64,000 nucleotides of DNA, taken from NCBI RefSeq assembly GCF_000003815.2, contig NC_049984.1, positions 5,729,258-5,793,257 of the forward strand, given 5' to 3'. Positions 13,001 through 23,112 of the stretch are shown here, piece after piece. Source of the stretch: Branchiostoma floridae. Taxonomy: Eukaryota; Chordata; Leptocardii; Amphioxiformes; Branchiostomatidae. Within the stretch, counting starts at the first letter, position 1, and every line of letters starts with the position of its first letter. Both the position numbers and the translations under genes were made by a program. Below the pieces are notes generated by a model that saw nothing but the letters and a program-made list of their open reading frames with translations, was not told the DNA's origin and did no database searches.

Positions 13001-16000
13001 AATACTTCTGGAAACGGGGCCACCGTGACATCACGGTTTTCGTGCCCAACTACCGAAAGGGGTGCTCAACAGAGACCAACCTGATGATCCTGCTAGAAGA
13101 GAAAGGTCTGCTCTCCTTCACACCATCCAGACGCATCAAGGGGAAAACTGTTGCCTCATATGATGACAGGTACATGTCTATTCTATTCTGTTGTTCTATT
13201 CTATTCTATTCTATTCTGTTCTATTCTACTCTATTCTGTTCTGTTCTATTCTATTCTGTTCTATTCTATTCTACTCTATTCTGTTCTGTTCTATTCTATT
13301 CTGTTCTATTCTACTCTATTCTATTTCATCTAAAGACCCCTTCAACTTTGGTCAGTTTCTGAGGGGGTCCACTAACCTGAACAAGATGTTACTTTCAGTC
13401 AAAGTAGAGACACCACTGGACAACATGCAGTAGAGAACATAAAATCTAGGGTGTCCAAACAAGACAAATTTGAGGTAGTGCAATAGGAAACAAGATACTA
13501 GGTTGATGCAAATTGATTGAGTACAGTAGCTTGTTACTGCATAAAGCCCAGACTTATACATATACATATACATATCAAGTTGCTTGAGTGACTGCTTTTA
13601 TGATCTCATGTGTAAACTTTATTGATGCACATTTTGGTCTGTTTTTCTCCCCAGGTACATCGTACGTCTGGCGGCAGAGAAGGGAGGGGTGATTGTGTCT
13701 AACGATAATTACAGGGACTTGCTGGACGAGTCTCAGGCTTGGAGGGATGTTATTGAGAACAGGTACAGCTCGTACAGCCACAAATCCAGCATTTCCAAGT
13801 TATTACCAACAAGCTTCTGATCCTTGTTGAGTTGAACACAATCTCTTACTTCTTTTCAACTTGACTTGACAAGGTATTGAACAGTGTCTGTACTGCCAAG
13901 AAGGAAGCTTCTCAAAAGTCTTAATCCAGAAAAAGACTTCCTCACATTTTTTAGGCCTGTCTATCAGAAGCCATGTCAACAATGGACTTTTAGCAATCAA
14001 GAAAATATTTGAGTTACGCATATCTTAAATGATGGAAAATGGGTTTGTAACGAATAGAGCTATTCACTCTACATGTAGAGTGTATATACAAGGTATTTGT
14101 CCTAACTACTTTCTGATTCCATACAGTGGTTTATGATTCCATACCTAGGTCACAGTTTTTTCTTGCACAATTCAATGTAATGATATTTTACAGAATGCTA
14201 TGTACAGAATAAGAAGATAGCAGTATACATGTATGCTGTGAATACACTAAGAGACAAAAATGTTTGAAATTCTAGAACTTTTGCCAGTTCCTTTTTCTTT
14301 TAACTTACACCTCTGACTCTCATCAGGTTACATCCAAATGCTAAAAGTTATCACCCCTATTTTTTAACAGACTATTGCTGTACACGTTTGTTGGTGACCG
14401 CTTCATGCCCCCAGATGACCCCTTAGGCAGAGATGGGCCAAGTCTGGATGAGTTATTAAGGAAACCATCTCAGAAAAGACACAGGTAATGGGCTAATTGG
14501 TTCTTAGCATAAAGTATTAAACATACGGTACTTGCATATCCTGTAAGTTATACTTATGAACTTCACCAGTAAGGTCATCAAGTATACTTTAATGTTGCTA
14601 TGTACCGGTATGCTCGTAATCTTGTATAAAATCAACTAAAATTGCATAGTATTTAGTAAAATTATTGAGTATTCTTAATGATGATTCTTAGGCACCCCAG
14701 GATACCACGTTTGCATACTGGACGTCTCATCAGGGGTGGGTGTTGCTGTGTAGAGTAAACTGGTAATGAGATCACTGATAACACAACACGTTTTTGATGA
14801 AATTTAGAGGTCACAACATCCCACTACAAGGGCCCAAGGCCGCTCATCCAGGGGTTTGGAACAACAACCTGCCAGCTGCTGTACTTGCTGCACCTGCCGC
14901 ACCTGCCGCCACTAGTCCGGCCCAGCAGCAGCAGCTGTTTAAGGAGCTCATGCAGGTATCTATTAGCCTGGGTACTACGGGTACCGGTAGGGCATACTGG
15001 TACAAAACCATTTTTCTTGTTGGACCAAGCCAGAAAAAAACGGACCTGAAAAAAATCAATGGACTGGACTTTTGAACTAATTAGAAAATCAACAGATTGT
15101 ACCGGCAGACGTTCATGTGTTTTGGGGCTTACCGGCCCAAGAAAATAATGAGCAAAGTAGAGGAGTTGATAGTCGTTTACCAAGTTTCTACAGTCAAACT
15201 TGGTCTAAGTTATCAGAGATATAAGTCTTGTTTACATTGAGATGGGATCTTAAAATGCCTATAGAGGTCGAATACTCCGTCAAACAGATTCCTCTGTAGC
15301 AAAATGGACCATTGTTTGGAGTATTGAACATTCACAAGTTTTCACAGACATTAAGGTTCAGGTCTGGACCTGGACTTGATCCTCTGGACGGTCGGACTGG
15401 ACCTTGACCGTACCTGTACCTGAATTTTCTGTACCAGTACCCTCCTCTACTGGGTACCATCCAGATAGTAGCTCGCTCCGATGTTTGTTTACACTATATA
15501 CAGTCGCCTCTTGCTCAGACTTTTATTATACACTATATACAGTTTCTTCTCTGCTATTCTATCTTGGAACCTTGACGTCCAAATTTTGGACGAGGGCGCC
15601 GATTGGTTCCTAGTAACTTCCTACACATGAGCAAATTAAGGAGTGGGTTTACGCTCTCATTGTCAATCCTGCTCTTACACTTGTCTTGTATGAAGTACAA
15701 CATTTTCAAATCATATTCAACAACAATGATAGTGCTATTTAATCAAGGTACAAGTAAAAACTATGCCTTTGCGCTCAATATTATCGACCCTTCTGCCTTA
15801 TAAAAGTGCAAAAGGGTGAAAAAAAGTTTTCAAAAAATACCATTGGTAATGTATTAGACCTGATAATTTTGCTCATGAAGTACTACATTTTCGAATCATA
15901 TTCAACAACAATAATAGTGTTATTCAATTCATTTAACATACAAGTATGCAACATACTATCAGAGACCTACATGTATGACTGTGTCTTGACGATGTCCATC

Positions 16001-16299
16001 AATCGTCATGTGACAGAGAAACTCCAAGAGGGTTCTCCGGGTTGACAAAGAGACAGAGCTTCCCAAGCTAATTGAACTTAAGTTGTGTGTATGCTGTTTA
16101 AATTTTTGTCAAAAGTATACAAGTATGCCTTTGCGCTCAATATTATCGACCCTTCTGTTATTGAATGATTTCCACTTGTAACCTTCATCCTCAGGTGTTC
16201 CCAGGCCAGGAGGAGAAGATCCAGCGTGTTCTGCAGATGCACCCGGAGATGGTGGACCTGAATGCTGTCAGCGCCATGGTGCTCGACGTGGATGTCTGA
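7099..16299 (+). CDS. N4BP1: N4BP1/KHNYN-family protein with NYN (Zc3h12a-type) RNase domain, ten exons
   Basis: Exons: 7099-7290, 7779-7958, 9026-9178, 10377-11904, 12408-12594, 12951-13169, 13655-13762, 14371-14484, 14808-14955, 16195-16299. They sum to 2934 nt (977 aa plus stop) with every junction in phase; an in-frame TAA three bases before the CAG preceding ATG supports the start. The N-terminal about 175 residues match the KH-like part of N4BP1/KHNYN. Exon 4 holds an acidic linker and two near-duplicate UBA-like repeats (about residues 307-352 and 418-460, both with DRAIADLGT), then a third diverged one (about 510-550, [20 protein letters not shown]). The RNase fold spans exons 5-8: [13 protein letters not shown] with the catalytic Asp, [22 protein letters not shown] and [10 protein letters not shown]. 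The last exon encodes [18 protein letters not shown], a CUE-like tail as in N4BP1/KHNYN. Known relatives are cytosolic endoribonucleases that restrict viral RNA or dampen cytokine mRNA and bind NEDD8 or ubiquitin. Which vertebrate paralogue is closest cannot be settled here. Confidence 0.92.
8021..8187. mobile_element. MITE-like foldback element, 26-bp perfect terminal inverted repeats
   Basis: CCTGGGTACCATCCGATTTC begins the left end at 8021 and its reverse complement ends the element at 8187. The ends match perfectly for 26 bp and then with few mismatches to about 45 bp. It lies in intron 2 of the N4BP1-like gene. Flanks TAT/CTA allow at most a TA target duplication, so a superfamily call is not made. 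Confidence 0.7.
8478..9178 (+). repeat. Tandem array of acceptor-side partial copies of exon 3 of the N4BP1-like gene
   Basis: The 3' splice site plus the first 93 nt (31 codons, VMMAVS...ESLDQD) of exon 3 occur five times: 8478-8570, 8607-8699, 8739-8831, 8871-8963 and 9026-9118. Each is preceded by TTGTTCCCAG or a close variant. In the first four the coding part ends in an in-frame TAA directly after the Asp codon, with no splice donor. Only the fifth continues to a full exon with donor at 9179. Periods are 129, 132, 132 and 155 bp. Differences between copies are few, so the array looks young. Confidence 0.9.
9447..9512 (+). repeat. Degenerate donor-side copy of exon 3 of the N4BP1-like gene
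   Basis: The segment around GCAGCTGCAGGTAGCTGAA at 9468-9486 repeats the end of exon 3 and its donor (9147-9210), about 300 bp downstream, with several substitutions and a frame change. It carries a donor-like GT but no acceptor. Confidence 0.7.
9887..10061 (+). repeat. Left LTR of the TRIM-like element
   Basis: 175 bp, TG...CA. It contains TGGCCGAACGG at 9944-9954 (A box-like) and GGTTCGAATCC at 9998-10008 (exact B-box consensus). Confidence 0.78.
9944..10008 (+). promoter_or_regulatory. tRNA-like internal Pol III promoter (A box + B box) inside the LTR
   Basis: An A box-like TGGCCGAACGG is followed 43 nt later by GGTTCGAATCC, a perfect B box. The spacing is normal for tRNA-type promoters. 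The surrounding sequence does not fold into a full cloverleaf with a paired acceptor stem, so this is a tRNA-derived promoter module and not a tRNA gene. The second LTR has the same module at 10223-10287. Confidence 0.6.
10166..10341 (+). repeat. Right LTR of the TRIM-like element
   Basis: 176 bp, about 98% identical to the left LTR. The A-box region is TGGCCAAACGG at 10223-10233 and the B box is at 10277-10287. Its pyrimidine-rich 3' end plus the first G of the target duplication forms a consensus-like 3' splice site ending at 10342. Confidence 0.78.
13175..13326 (+). repeat. (TTCTA/TTCTG)n pentanucleotide microsatellite next to an exon 6 donor
   Basis: About 150 bp of imperfect TTCTA/TTCTG pentamers start a few bases after the 5' splice site at 13170 of the N4BP1-like gene. 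The array gives open but meaningless low-complexity reading frames. Confidence 0.9.
14968..15445. mobile_element. GGTACC-ended MITE-like repeat, copy A
   Basis: A degenerate copy of the element at 26255-26660. It shares a start with GGTACCGGTA...GGTACAAAACC, the central GTTTTGGGGCTTACCGG, and the end TTTTCTGTACC followed by GTACC. It lies in the last intron of the N4BP1-like gene, directly downstream of the donor at 14956. Confidence 0.6.
15690..16160. repeat. Short direct repeats in the last intron of the N4BP1-like gene
   Basis: Two motifs are duplicated. TATGCCTTTGCGCTCAATAT (within 15756-15800) returns at 16125-16160. A segment containing CATATTCAACAACAAT (15690-15740) returns at 15874-15925. 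These look like remnants of one interspersed repeat. Confidence 0.5.
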
Positions 16300-16300
16300 T

Positions 16301-16551
16301 CCAGGGTTGTAGCCAGCCGGAAATCATTTTCCGTCCTCTTGATTTTGAATGGCTTTGGCGCAGCATCCTAGGGGGTTCTGGGGGCATGGTCTCAAGGAAA
16401 ATTGTGAAATCTAGACCCTCTGAAATGCTATTTCCTGCATTTTGAGGGTTAAATTTTGCTCACAGAGGATGGAATGGGCAAAAAAATTTTTTGTCCCCAG
16501 CTGCAAAATTCCGTCAAAGGACGGAAGGACCGGTGCTGGCTACAACCCTGG
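16301..16551. mobile_element. MITE inserted one base after the N4BP1-like stop codon
   Basis: A 251-bp element with perfect 17-bp terminal inverted repeats CCAGGGTTGTAGCCAGC, extended by further imperfect pairing around the CCGTCC core. It is flanked by TCTGAT on both sides (16295-16300 and 16552-16557). The left copy of this 6-bp target duplication contains the stop codon TGA (16297-16299), so the element is now the start of the 3' UTR. Confidence 0.8.
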
Positions 16552-19063
16552 TCTGATCTCTCACTGTCTGTCATTTCTTAATCTCTATTAAAGGCAACCT
16601 AAGCAAAATTAGTGCGTGGAAATATTCTGGATGAGGCAATCTGTATGAAATGGATATCTATTGTACTTTATTCCCACATTTACATCATCATTTAATACTT
16701 TGAGTGGTTAAAAATGGTGCAGAAACAAGCTGCGTTAGGATTCCCTAAATATTGTAACCCACAAAAATTAGACTGTGGCATCAATTATTTGCTCCTTGAA
16801 TGTTGGTATGGAATGGAACAGAGTTTCTTATTACATAGAGAAGTGCCTTGCTCTAGGCTAATATTGCTTAGGTTGCCTTTGACATAATTTTGCCACTAAG
16901 AAAAATATATCTTGAGAGATCTCATATGCAGCATCAAGCCAGTATAACAATCATGTTTTTTTCCAAAGTGGAATCAAAAATGGATACGAACGAACGAGGT
17001 GGATATTGCTGTTTGTTACATAATTTGTTATGTGAATGTGTTTTTTTACATGTACACTGTACTTGTCATGTGTACTTTGCTCTATTGTACAGAAAGCATA
17101 TCTATAGATCACTCAACCAATGCTGTCATTTTTATAATGCCGCAAGATTTGCTATTTTTTCATTGAGAAAAGATGACAGGCAAAGAAAGCTTGTTCAGAA
17201 TATATCAAGAGCAACTGTAAGTGATACACAATCATGTTGGATCCATGTGGTATGGTTGTAGAATGTTATGAAGACAAAAATGGATAGTGGACATGAACTT
17301 TACTATTGGTATGGTTCTTGACATGGATGTCTCACCTGTAATAGTTTGTTGAGTTTGTTAGTTACACAATTTGTTGTGTACCTGTTAGTGTTACATACTT
17401 TAAGTTTTTTTTTACTTTCATCCAATGCCTTTTTTTTACCTTCAGCAGTCAAAGAAGAATGACTAAGTTACCAAACTTTCAGCCTTCCCCATCAATTTGC
17501 ACTCCTTGCCAGTTCTCAGTAAAGCTCTGTCTTCCTGACATCAGTGATGCACAGCAGGAAATGGCCAACAAGTCTGTCTGCTCTGAATGACATGTTGACA
17601 AGTTGAGAAGCAATGGTTGCATGTAGCTGAGCCGAAATGTATGACAAACTTTCTGGGAAGTTGTAAATGTGATGCCAGATTTTAGTACACCATAATGCAT
17701 TATCGATGTTGCTTACTCAGTTCATTCTGTGAATGTGTTTTTTACCAATGCCTTTTTTTTACCTTCAGCAGTCAAAGAAGAATGACTAAGTTACCAAACT
17801 TTCAGCCTTCCTCATCAATTTGCACTCCTTGCCAGTTCTCAGTAAAGCTCTGTCTTCCTGACATCAGTGATGCACAGCAGGAAATGGCCAACAAGTCTGT
17901 CTGCTCTGAATGACATGTTGACAAGTTGAGAAGCAATGGTTGCATGTAGCTGAGCCGAAATGTATGACAAACTTTCTGGGAAGTTGTAAATGTGATGCCA
18001 GATTTTAGTACACCATAATGCATTATCGATGTTGCTTACTCAGTTCATTCTGTGAATGTGTTTTTTACTAGTTGATTGATGTATACTTTCCTTGACTGTA
18101 CAGAAAGTAAAACTATAGACCACTCACCCAATACTGTCATTTTTTAAATACCCAGCATTTGCTATTTTTTCAAGAGAATAGATCACAGACATAGCAAAAA
18201 AGTGTGCTTAGAATAGCAGCTGCATCTATACATTGTTTATTAGATTTAGCACAAGCTTTCTGTGGTGGAAAAGTATTATATGGTCGACCAAAATTCTGGA
18301 AAATATTACTATATGACATATATGATATAGTATTCAAATGTGTACATAAAAATGTTATCTGTGGTTATTTTAAAGAATTATAGGTAGAAGACAAACTCAA
18401 GGAAAGGTGTAGTTATACTCAGACATTGAGCATTACATACCAAAATTTTCAACATAGATTAAATGGGTTTCTGTGTACTGCTTTAAATGCGGGGGGTCTC
18501 AAGACGCTTTGAAAGTGGGTGAAAAAATCTTGAGATCATTTCAAAGAATCTTGAGACTTCAAGAAAGATCTCAAGATGGTCTTGAAAGATGTCAAAATTG
18601 TCTCGAAAGGTCTCAAGATTTAGCACAAAATCCTGAGATTTTCCGAATAAATTTTGAGATTTTTTTTCATTTACAACTGAGCGTAACAACCATTATGATC
18701 CGTTGTGCAACAGAGAATTTTTTTTAAACAAAATATTGGATATGTATTAAAGCTGCAAACGGTCAGAAGCATTTTCCCAAAGTGCTCACTGTTTTTAAAA
18801 CCTGCTCGAAGACAGCATTAGAATCGGTTCGTCTTTTATCAATATTAGGCGAAGAACGGGTTTTCTGAGAAGTCGGAAAATCATTAAAACAGCACCCAGT
18901 AGTCAGGATCCCACATTTCCCCCGAAGGTTGCGTCACCAGGTGAGGTCATGAACTGCCCTGGAATGCGGAAGTACCATGCGCAGGTCAGCAGAGCTGGTG
19001 CGAGTCCCACCTCGACAGTGCGTAGATACTTCAGAGTTTGTATCATTATAAAGAAACTTGACA
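16552..19063. other. 3' UTR of the N4BP1-like gene and intergenic DNA
   Basis: No supportable coding exon. ATTAAA near 16586 is a possible poly(A) signal. The stretch holds the 323-bp tandem duplication listed separately and, at about 18490-18665, a run of degenerate TCTCAAGAT/CTTGAGATT repeats about 10-30 bp apart. The end of the stretch is the METTL27-like promoter and 5' UTR. Confidence 0.5.
17422..18067. repeat. 323-bp direct tandem duplication, two nearly identical copies
   Basis: The unit starting CCAATGCCTTTTTTTTACC at 17422 restarts at 17745 and runs to about 18067. The copies look nearly identical by eye; one C/T difference is visible, at 17489 versus 17812. Neither copy encodes a recognisable protein. 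Confidence 0.9.
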
Positions 19064-22000
19064 ATGGCCTCGCATAAAGACGACATTTACCAGAAGGTCT
19101 GGAGTGTGCAGCACCCGGGTATCAGTACCGAGGAGTCCCAGGCTTTCTACTCAACATGGGCACCTGAGTACGACAAGGTGGGCGGACTCTTTTGAGAATG
19201 TCGGACGCTTCGGCCTTCATGGTCAAGTTCGCCAACTCCGCCATGTCCGCCCAAACGGATTGACCGATGTTTTGAACAGAGATGACCGGTGTGATATGAC
19301 ATGACATCACATGATATGTGTGTGTGTGTGTGTATCGTGTGCGTATGTGTGTGTGTCTCGCTGTGTGTGTGTGTTTGCCAAATGTGTGTGTGTGTGTGTG
19401 TGTTTTCAAGGGCGTGTGCGTGCGCTTATGTCAGTGTGTGTGTGTGTGCGCGTGCGTGTGTGTGTGTGTGTACGTGCGTGTGTGACCTTTGATACTTTTC
19501 TCCCACACTGCTTCATGTATTAAAACGCCACATGTGTTACACATATCAATTTAATAGGATCTGAGCACGCCGGGACTATACAAAGGCCCGTCTCAGGTAG
19601 CGGAGGCTCTGGCGGGGGTTTTGAGGGACAGAAAGGATGCTCGAATTCTGGATGCGGCGGCGGGCACTGGACTAGTTGGCGAAGAGGTGAGGGTAATGTT
19701 GTTGCGACCTTTCGGCGTCTTCATGAATGATCGAAGTTGTGTGCAATTTCTTGGGGCCTCCCTTCCATGCTCTCAGTCAAATGCAAAGCAGAGGTTTGGC
19801 CAGAAGTGGGTCCGTTTGGGGGTACTTGGGTTTAGAAAAGAATTATTGTCGAAAAGACAAATGAGATAAATAACTTTCCGAAACGTCGGGTGCATTTGTA
19901 TCCCAAAAAACACCATCCATCAGAAAATAACACTCGCTTCTGGAGTGGAATGCCTCTTTCAGACATCACTGTAAAAAGCTTTCAAAGATGTAGAATTATA
20001 TGAAACAAGTTGTGTGTACAGTGAGTATGGCACACAACGCTGCAACTACAAGTATATCTAAGGATATTTTTTACTGACGATATGTTGAATCATCAGATAT
20101 GTTATATCATTATAGCTCCGGAAGCTGGAATTCTCCAATATTGACGCCTTGGACGCTAACAAAGAAATGCTGGACATCGCCAAAACTAAGAACGTCTACA
20201 GAAATTTAATCCAGGACTTTTTGGGGCCCAATCGCCTACAGGTAGCGGATGGTAAGGGTCATCTGTGCTTTTTCATTTTTCACTCAGCTAAAACATTATA
20301 CATAGAATACAGTGGTGTATTCTGTATTGCCCAAGGTACCAGCCCGAACGCGGGTAGGATCGCCCGAAGTCTGAAGAGTGATGTGGAATACACCGTGTTG
20401 TATTTTAGCTATAGCCCTCCCTTAAAAAACACGTTTCGAAGGGAAATGTGCCAAGAAATTGAAAAAAAATGGTATCTTTGAACAACAGTTGTAACAACAG
20501 CAATTCCAAGGAAAGACTGCCGTTGCCGTTTTCAACGTGGTGGAGGCAGCACTTTATATTAAATCACTATCTTCACTCCTGATATCTTCTTGACGACCCG
20601 TGCCATTTCCAGCTCCAAGCAGAGGCAGCGTGCCATTGGGTTCTGTAGGCTTTTTATATGTCTTTCTTCTACTCCTTCTGGCGGTCCTCTGTTTGACATC
20701 AGTGCTTATTCTTCAAGTGCTGAATGGCATTTAGACGAACACATTAACTACCTGTCCTTAGTGCTGAATTACATTCACGCTAACACGCAGGACAAGGGTC
20801 TCTGGGAGAGAGTGTCCCGGAGCGTTGCCGAGGAGTACGTGGAAAACGGCAACGGGATCATATTTATCTACAAAGTGTTGTGATCTTGGTGTTATGTTTG
20901 GTTTTGCAGTTGGTATCTTCGGGGTTGGACAAGTTTTCAAAAATCTAATGGCCTTATAGGGCAAGTACTGTCATTTCCACTTGCCTGAACTAAATTTTCA
21001 CTGGCTACCTGTCCTTAGTGCTGAATTACATTCACGCCAACAAACTACCTGTCCTTAGTGCTGAATGGCATTCACGCCAACACACTAACTACCTGTCCTT
21101 AGTGCTGAATGGCATTTACGCCAACACACTAACTACCTGTCCTTAGTGCTGAATTACATTCACGCCAACACACTAACTCTCTGTCCTTGGTGCTGAATGA
21201 AATCCCGGGTCCATCTCCGGCTGTCATTTGACGTGTTTTTTTTTGACGGGCTTCCTATTTTGTACCATTATCTTCGTCTCCGCCAAACGAAAACGGGACG
21301 AAATACAGAAAAAGCCTTACCAAAGCACCTTATAAACACGTCAAATACAGCCGGACCCGAATCCCTGCCATTTACTGATGATGAAACCCTTACAGACACC
21401 TATGACGCCCTGTGTTGTGCCGGCTCCTTCTCGGACGGGCACCTGAAGTGCGACTGTCTGGAAGAGATGATAAGAATCGTCAAGCCAGGTCAGTGGGAGG
21501 TCAAATTCCTCTCTTTAACTTTTAAGTCTGTGTTCAAATAAGCCACTTCGCACATTCGCAGGCGACAGGAATTCAGTGGGTACTATGTCAAAGGTCCCGA
21601 GACATAAATAGTCTCGTCTCGACCATTGATTTACGTAGCAATATTTTGTGCAAAATGGAATATTTCCAGTCAGGGGCCTCCACCTTTGAAATATTACCGG
21701 GTGAGAATTCTTGTCGCCAGCGCATGTGTACTCGAATGTGTGAAAGGGCTTATTTACGAATTATTCAATGCATGGAAAATCGTGACACACTGGCGCCTGT
21801 CAATTTCAAAACATCTTATCATTTGCTTGCTTTCCATTACTCATTCATTGACATTGCAATTGGACATTTATATGTGAGATGTATATGTACATCTTACATT
21901 GCAGACCCATGGTCTATAAAGACACCGTGTCCAAGGTGCCTTAACCTCCTTGCCGTGTCTTATTGATTTTAGCATTCCACATCTGGCTACTAGTACTTCT

Positions 22001-22291
22001 GCCTTGTCTAGCTATTTTCGAAAGGCTGACATTTCGACAAGAAAGCTCAAAGAGGACATGCTATTGTCATTATTGCTGTAACACGACTGTACATTTGTTA
22101 TCGTGTTGTTTCTTCCAGGCGGCATGATTTGTCTGATTGTGAAGGAAGCATTTCTCTTAGAGTACGGGAAGCTGGAGCCGCGCATGTGCGAGCTGCAGGA
22201 CAAGGGTCTCTGGGAGAGAGTGTCCCGTAGCGTTGCTGAGGGGTACGTGGAAAACGGCAACGGGATCATCTTTATCTACAAAGTGCTGTGA
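19064..22291 (+). CDS. METTL27: METTL27 (WBSCR27)-like SAM-dependent methyltransferase, five exons
   Basis: Exons 19064-19177, 19558-19686, 20116-20251, 21396-21488 and 22119-22291 (TGA) total 645 nt, 214 aa, all in phase. The product is a small class I methyltransferase. Motif I is ILDAAAGTGLVGEE across exons 2-3, the acidic loop is ALDANKEML in exon 3, the motif IV region DALCCAGSFSDGHL is in exon 4, and IRIVKPGGMICLIVKEAF crosses exons 4-5. The N-terminal STWAPEYDKDLSTPGLY and the C-terminal ENGNGIIFIYKVL fit the METTL27/WBSCR27 family, for which no substrate is established. Human METTL27 is about 30 residues longer. The first ATG of the open frame is used as the start. A 3' half-copy of the last exon lies upstream in intron 3, so an alternative C terminus is conceivable. 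The gene converges on RTTN. Confidence 0.9.
19315..19488 (+). repeat. (GT)n microsatellite in METTL27-like intron 1
   Basis: Interrupted GT/GTGC tracts run through most of this stretch. Open frames here (VCVCVC-type) are artefacts of the repeat. Confidence 0.95.
20742..21195 (+). repeat. Minisatellite flanking the duplicated METTL27-like exon half
   Basis: Units of about 43 bp built on CTACCTGTCCTTAGTGCTGA and ATTACATTCACGCCAACAC occur once before the exon-half copy (from about 20746) and about four to five times after it (21003-21195). The pattern suggests the exon-half copy was inserted into, or expanded with, the array. Confidence 0.8.
20791..21006 (+). pseudogene. Partial duplicate of the METTL27-like terminal exon inside intron 3
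   Basis: 20791-20883 repeats the last 31 codons (DKGLWERV...IFIYKVL and TGA) of the true terminal exon (22199-22291) with few changes. The similarity continues into the 3' UTR to about 21006 (true counterpart to about 22417). The copy is preceded by CACGCAG, which could act as an acceptor, although that site corresponds to coding sequence in the real exon. An mRNA ending here would lack the motif IV and core C-terminal strands, so it is probably a non-functional half-exon. Confidence 0.8.
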
Positions 22292-22476
22292 TCCTGGTGT
22301 AATGATTGATTTCGCAGTTGGTGTCTCCAGGGTTGGACAAGTTTTCAAAAATTTAATGGCCCTATAGGGCAAGTACATAGTCATTTCCACTTGCCTGAAC
22401 TAAATTTTCACTGGCTCCAAAATTAAATAGTACGTGAAAATTTTACCTGCAGCAAAAATTTTTAAAATTATTTTTC

Positions 22477-22482
22477 AATAAA
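22477..22482 (+). terminator. Candidate poly(A) signal of the METTL27-like gene
   Basis: AATAAA about 190 bp after the stop codon. Confidence 0.45.
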
Positions 22483-22812
22483 AACACGTAACATACACAT
22501 TCAAAGTACGTTTTATGACACGTAACCCTTCAAATGTTGATTTGATTTTTGGTATCTATGCTAAGATTAGCAATCTACAACATGTTTTGATTTCCTCGCC
22601 TTTTACGTATTGTTTCTGTCTCAATTTTTTGTTTGATTTGAAATATTGCCATGCTAATAGAGACTAGTGCCTCTCCTCCTGCCTTTGGTGGTTTGTAGTG
22701 TGTAATATTGATGATCATAATGATAAGAATAATAATGATAATATTACATGTATTTACAATGTATCTTATCAACACATTTAAAAAACAATTACACCAGGAC
22801 AACTGTTCAGAC

Positions 22813-22827
22813 AATAAAATCTTTATT
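22813..22827. terminator. Back-to-back poly(A) hexamers between convergent genes
   Basis: AATAAA on the plus strand at 22813-22818 and, on the minus strand, AATAAA at 22827-22822. The minus hexamer is the best candidate signal for RTTN, about 290 bp past its stop. Confidence 0.45.
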
Positions 22828-23112
22828 ACTGTCTTCTCCGTTTTATTTGTTAATCAAGTATACAAAGAATTTGTACATATATCTAACTCTTCAAATGTTT
22901 ATGGTATGGATGCTGGTATTATCAACCCACAGCAGGTATTTACAATATTTATCATCAAAACATGTGTAAACCTTTACACCATGAAAACTCTTCAGTAGAA
23001 TTTTGATTCCAAAGTTGTATATACATTGTACATTGCGGCAAACAGATATGTCAAACTAAATTGGGACAGATCAAATCAGAGAGATTTTGTGCTGTTGTAC
23101 AGAGGGCATTTG

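Noticed and set aside
14693-14755. Alternative exon after the acceptor-like CTTAG at 14688-14692 in the N4BP1-like gene
   Set aside because: The phase fits for about 20 codons, but there is no family similarity, a stop follows and no donor is good. The exon at 14808 fits the phase and gives a plausible continuation.
19301-19523. Two 60-70 codon VCVCVC-type frames
   Set aside because: They are translations of the GT microsatellite.
22708-22998. 96-codon frame between METTL27-like and RTTN
   Set aside because: AT-rich composition with no domain; it overlaps the poly(A) hexamers.
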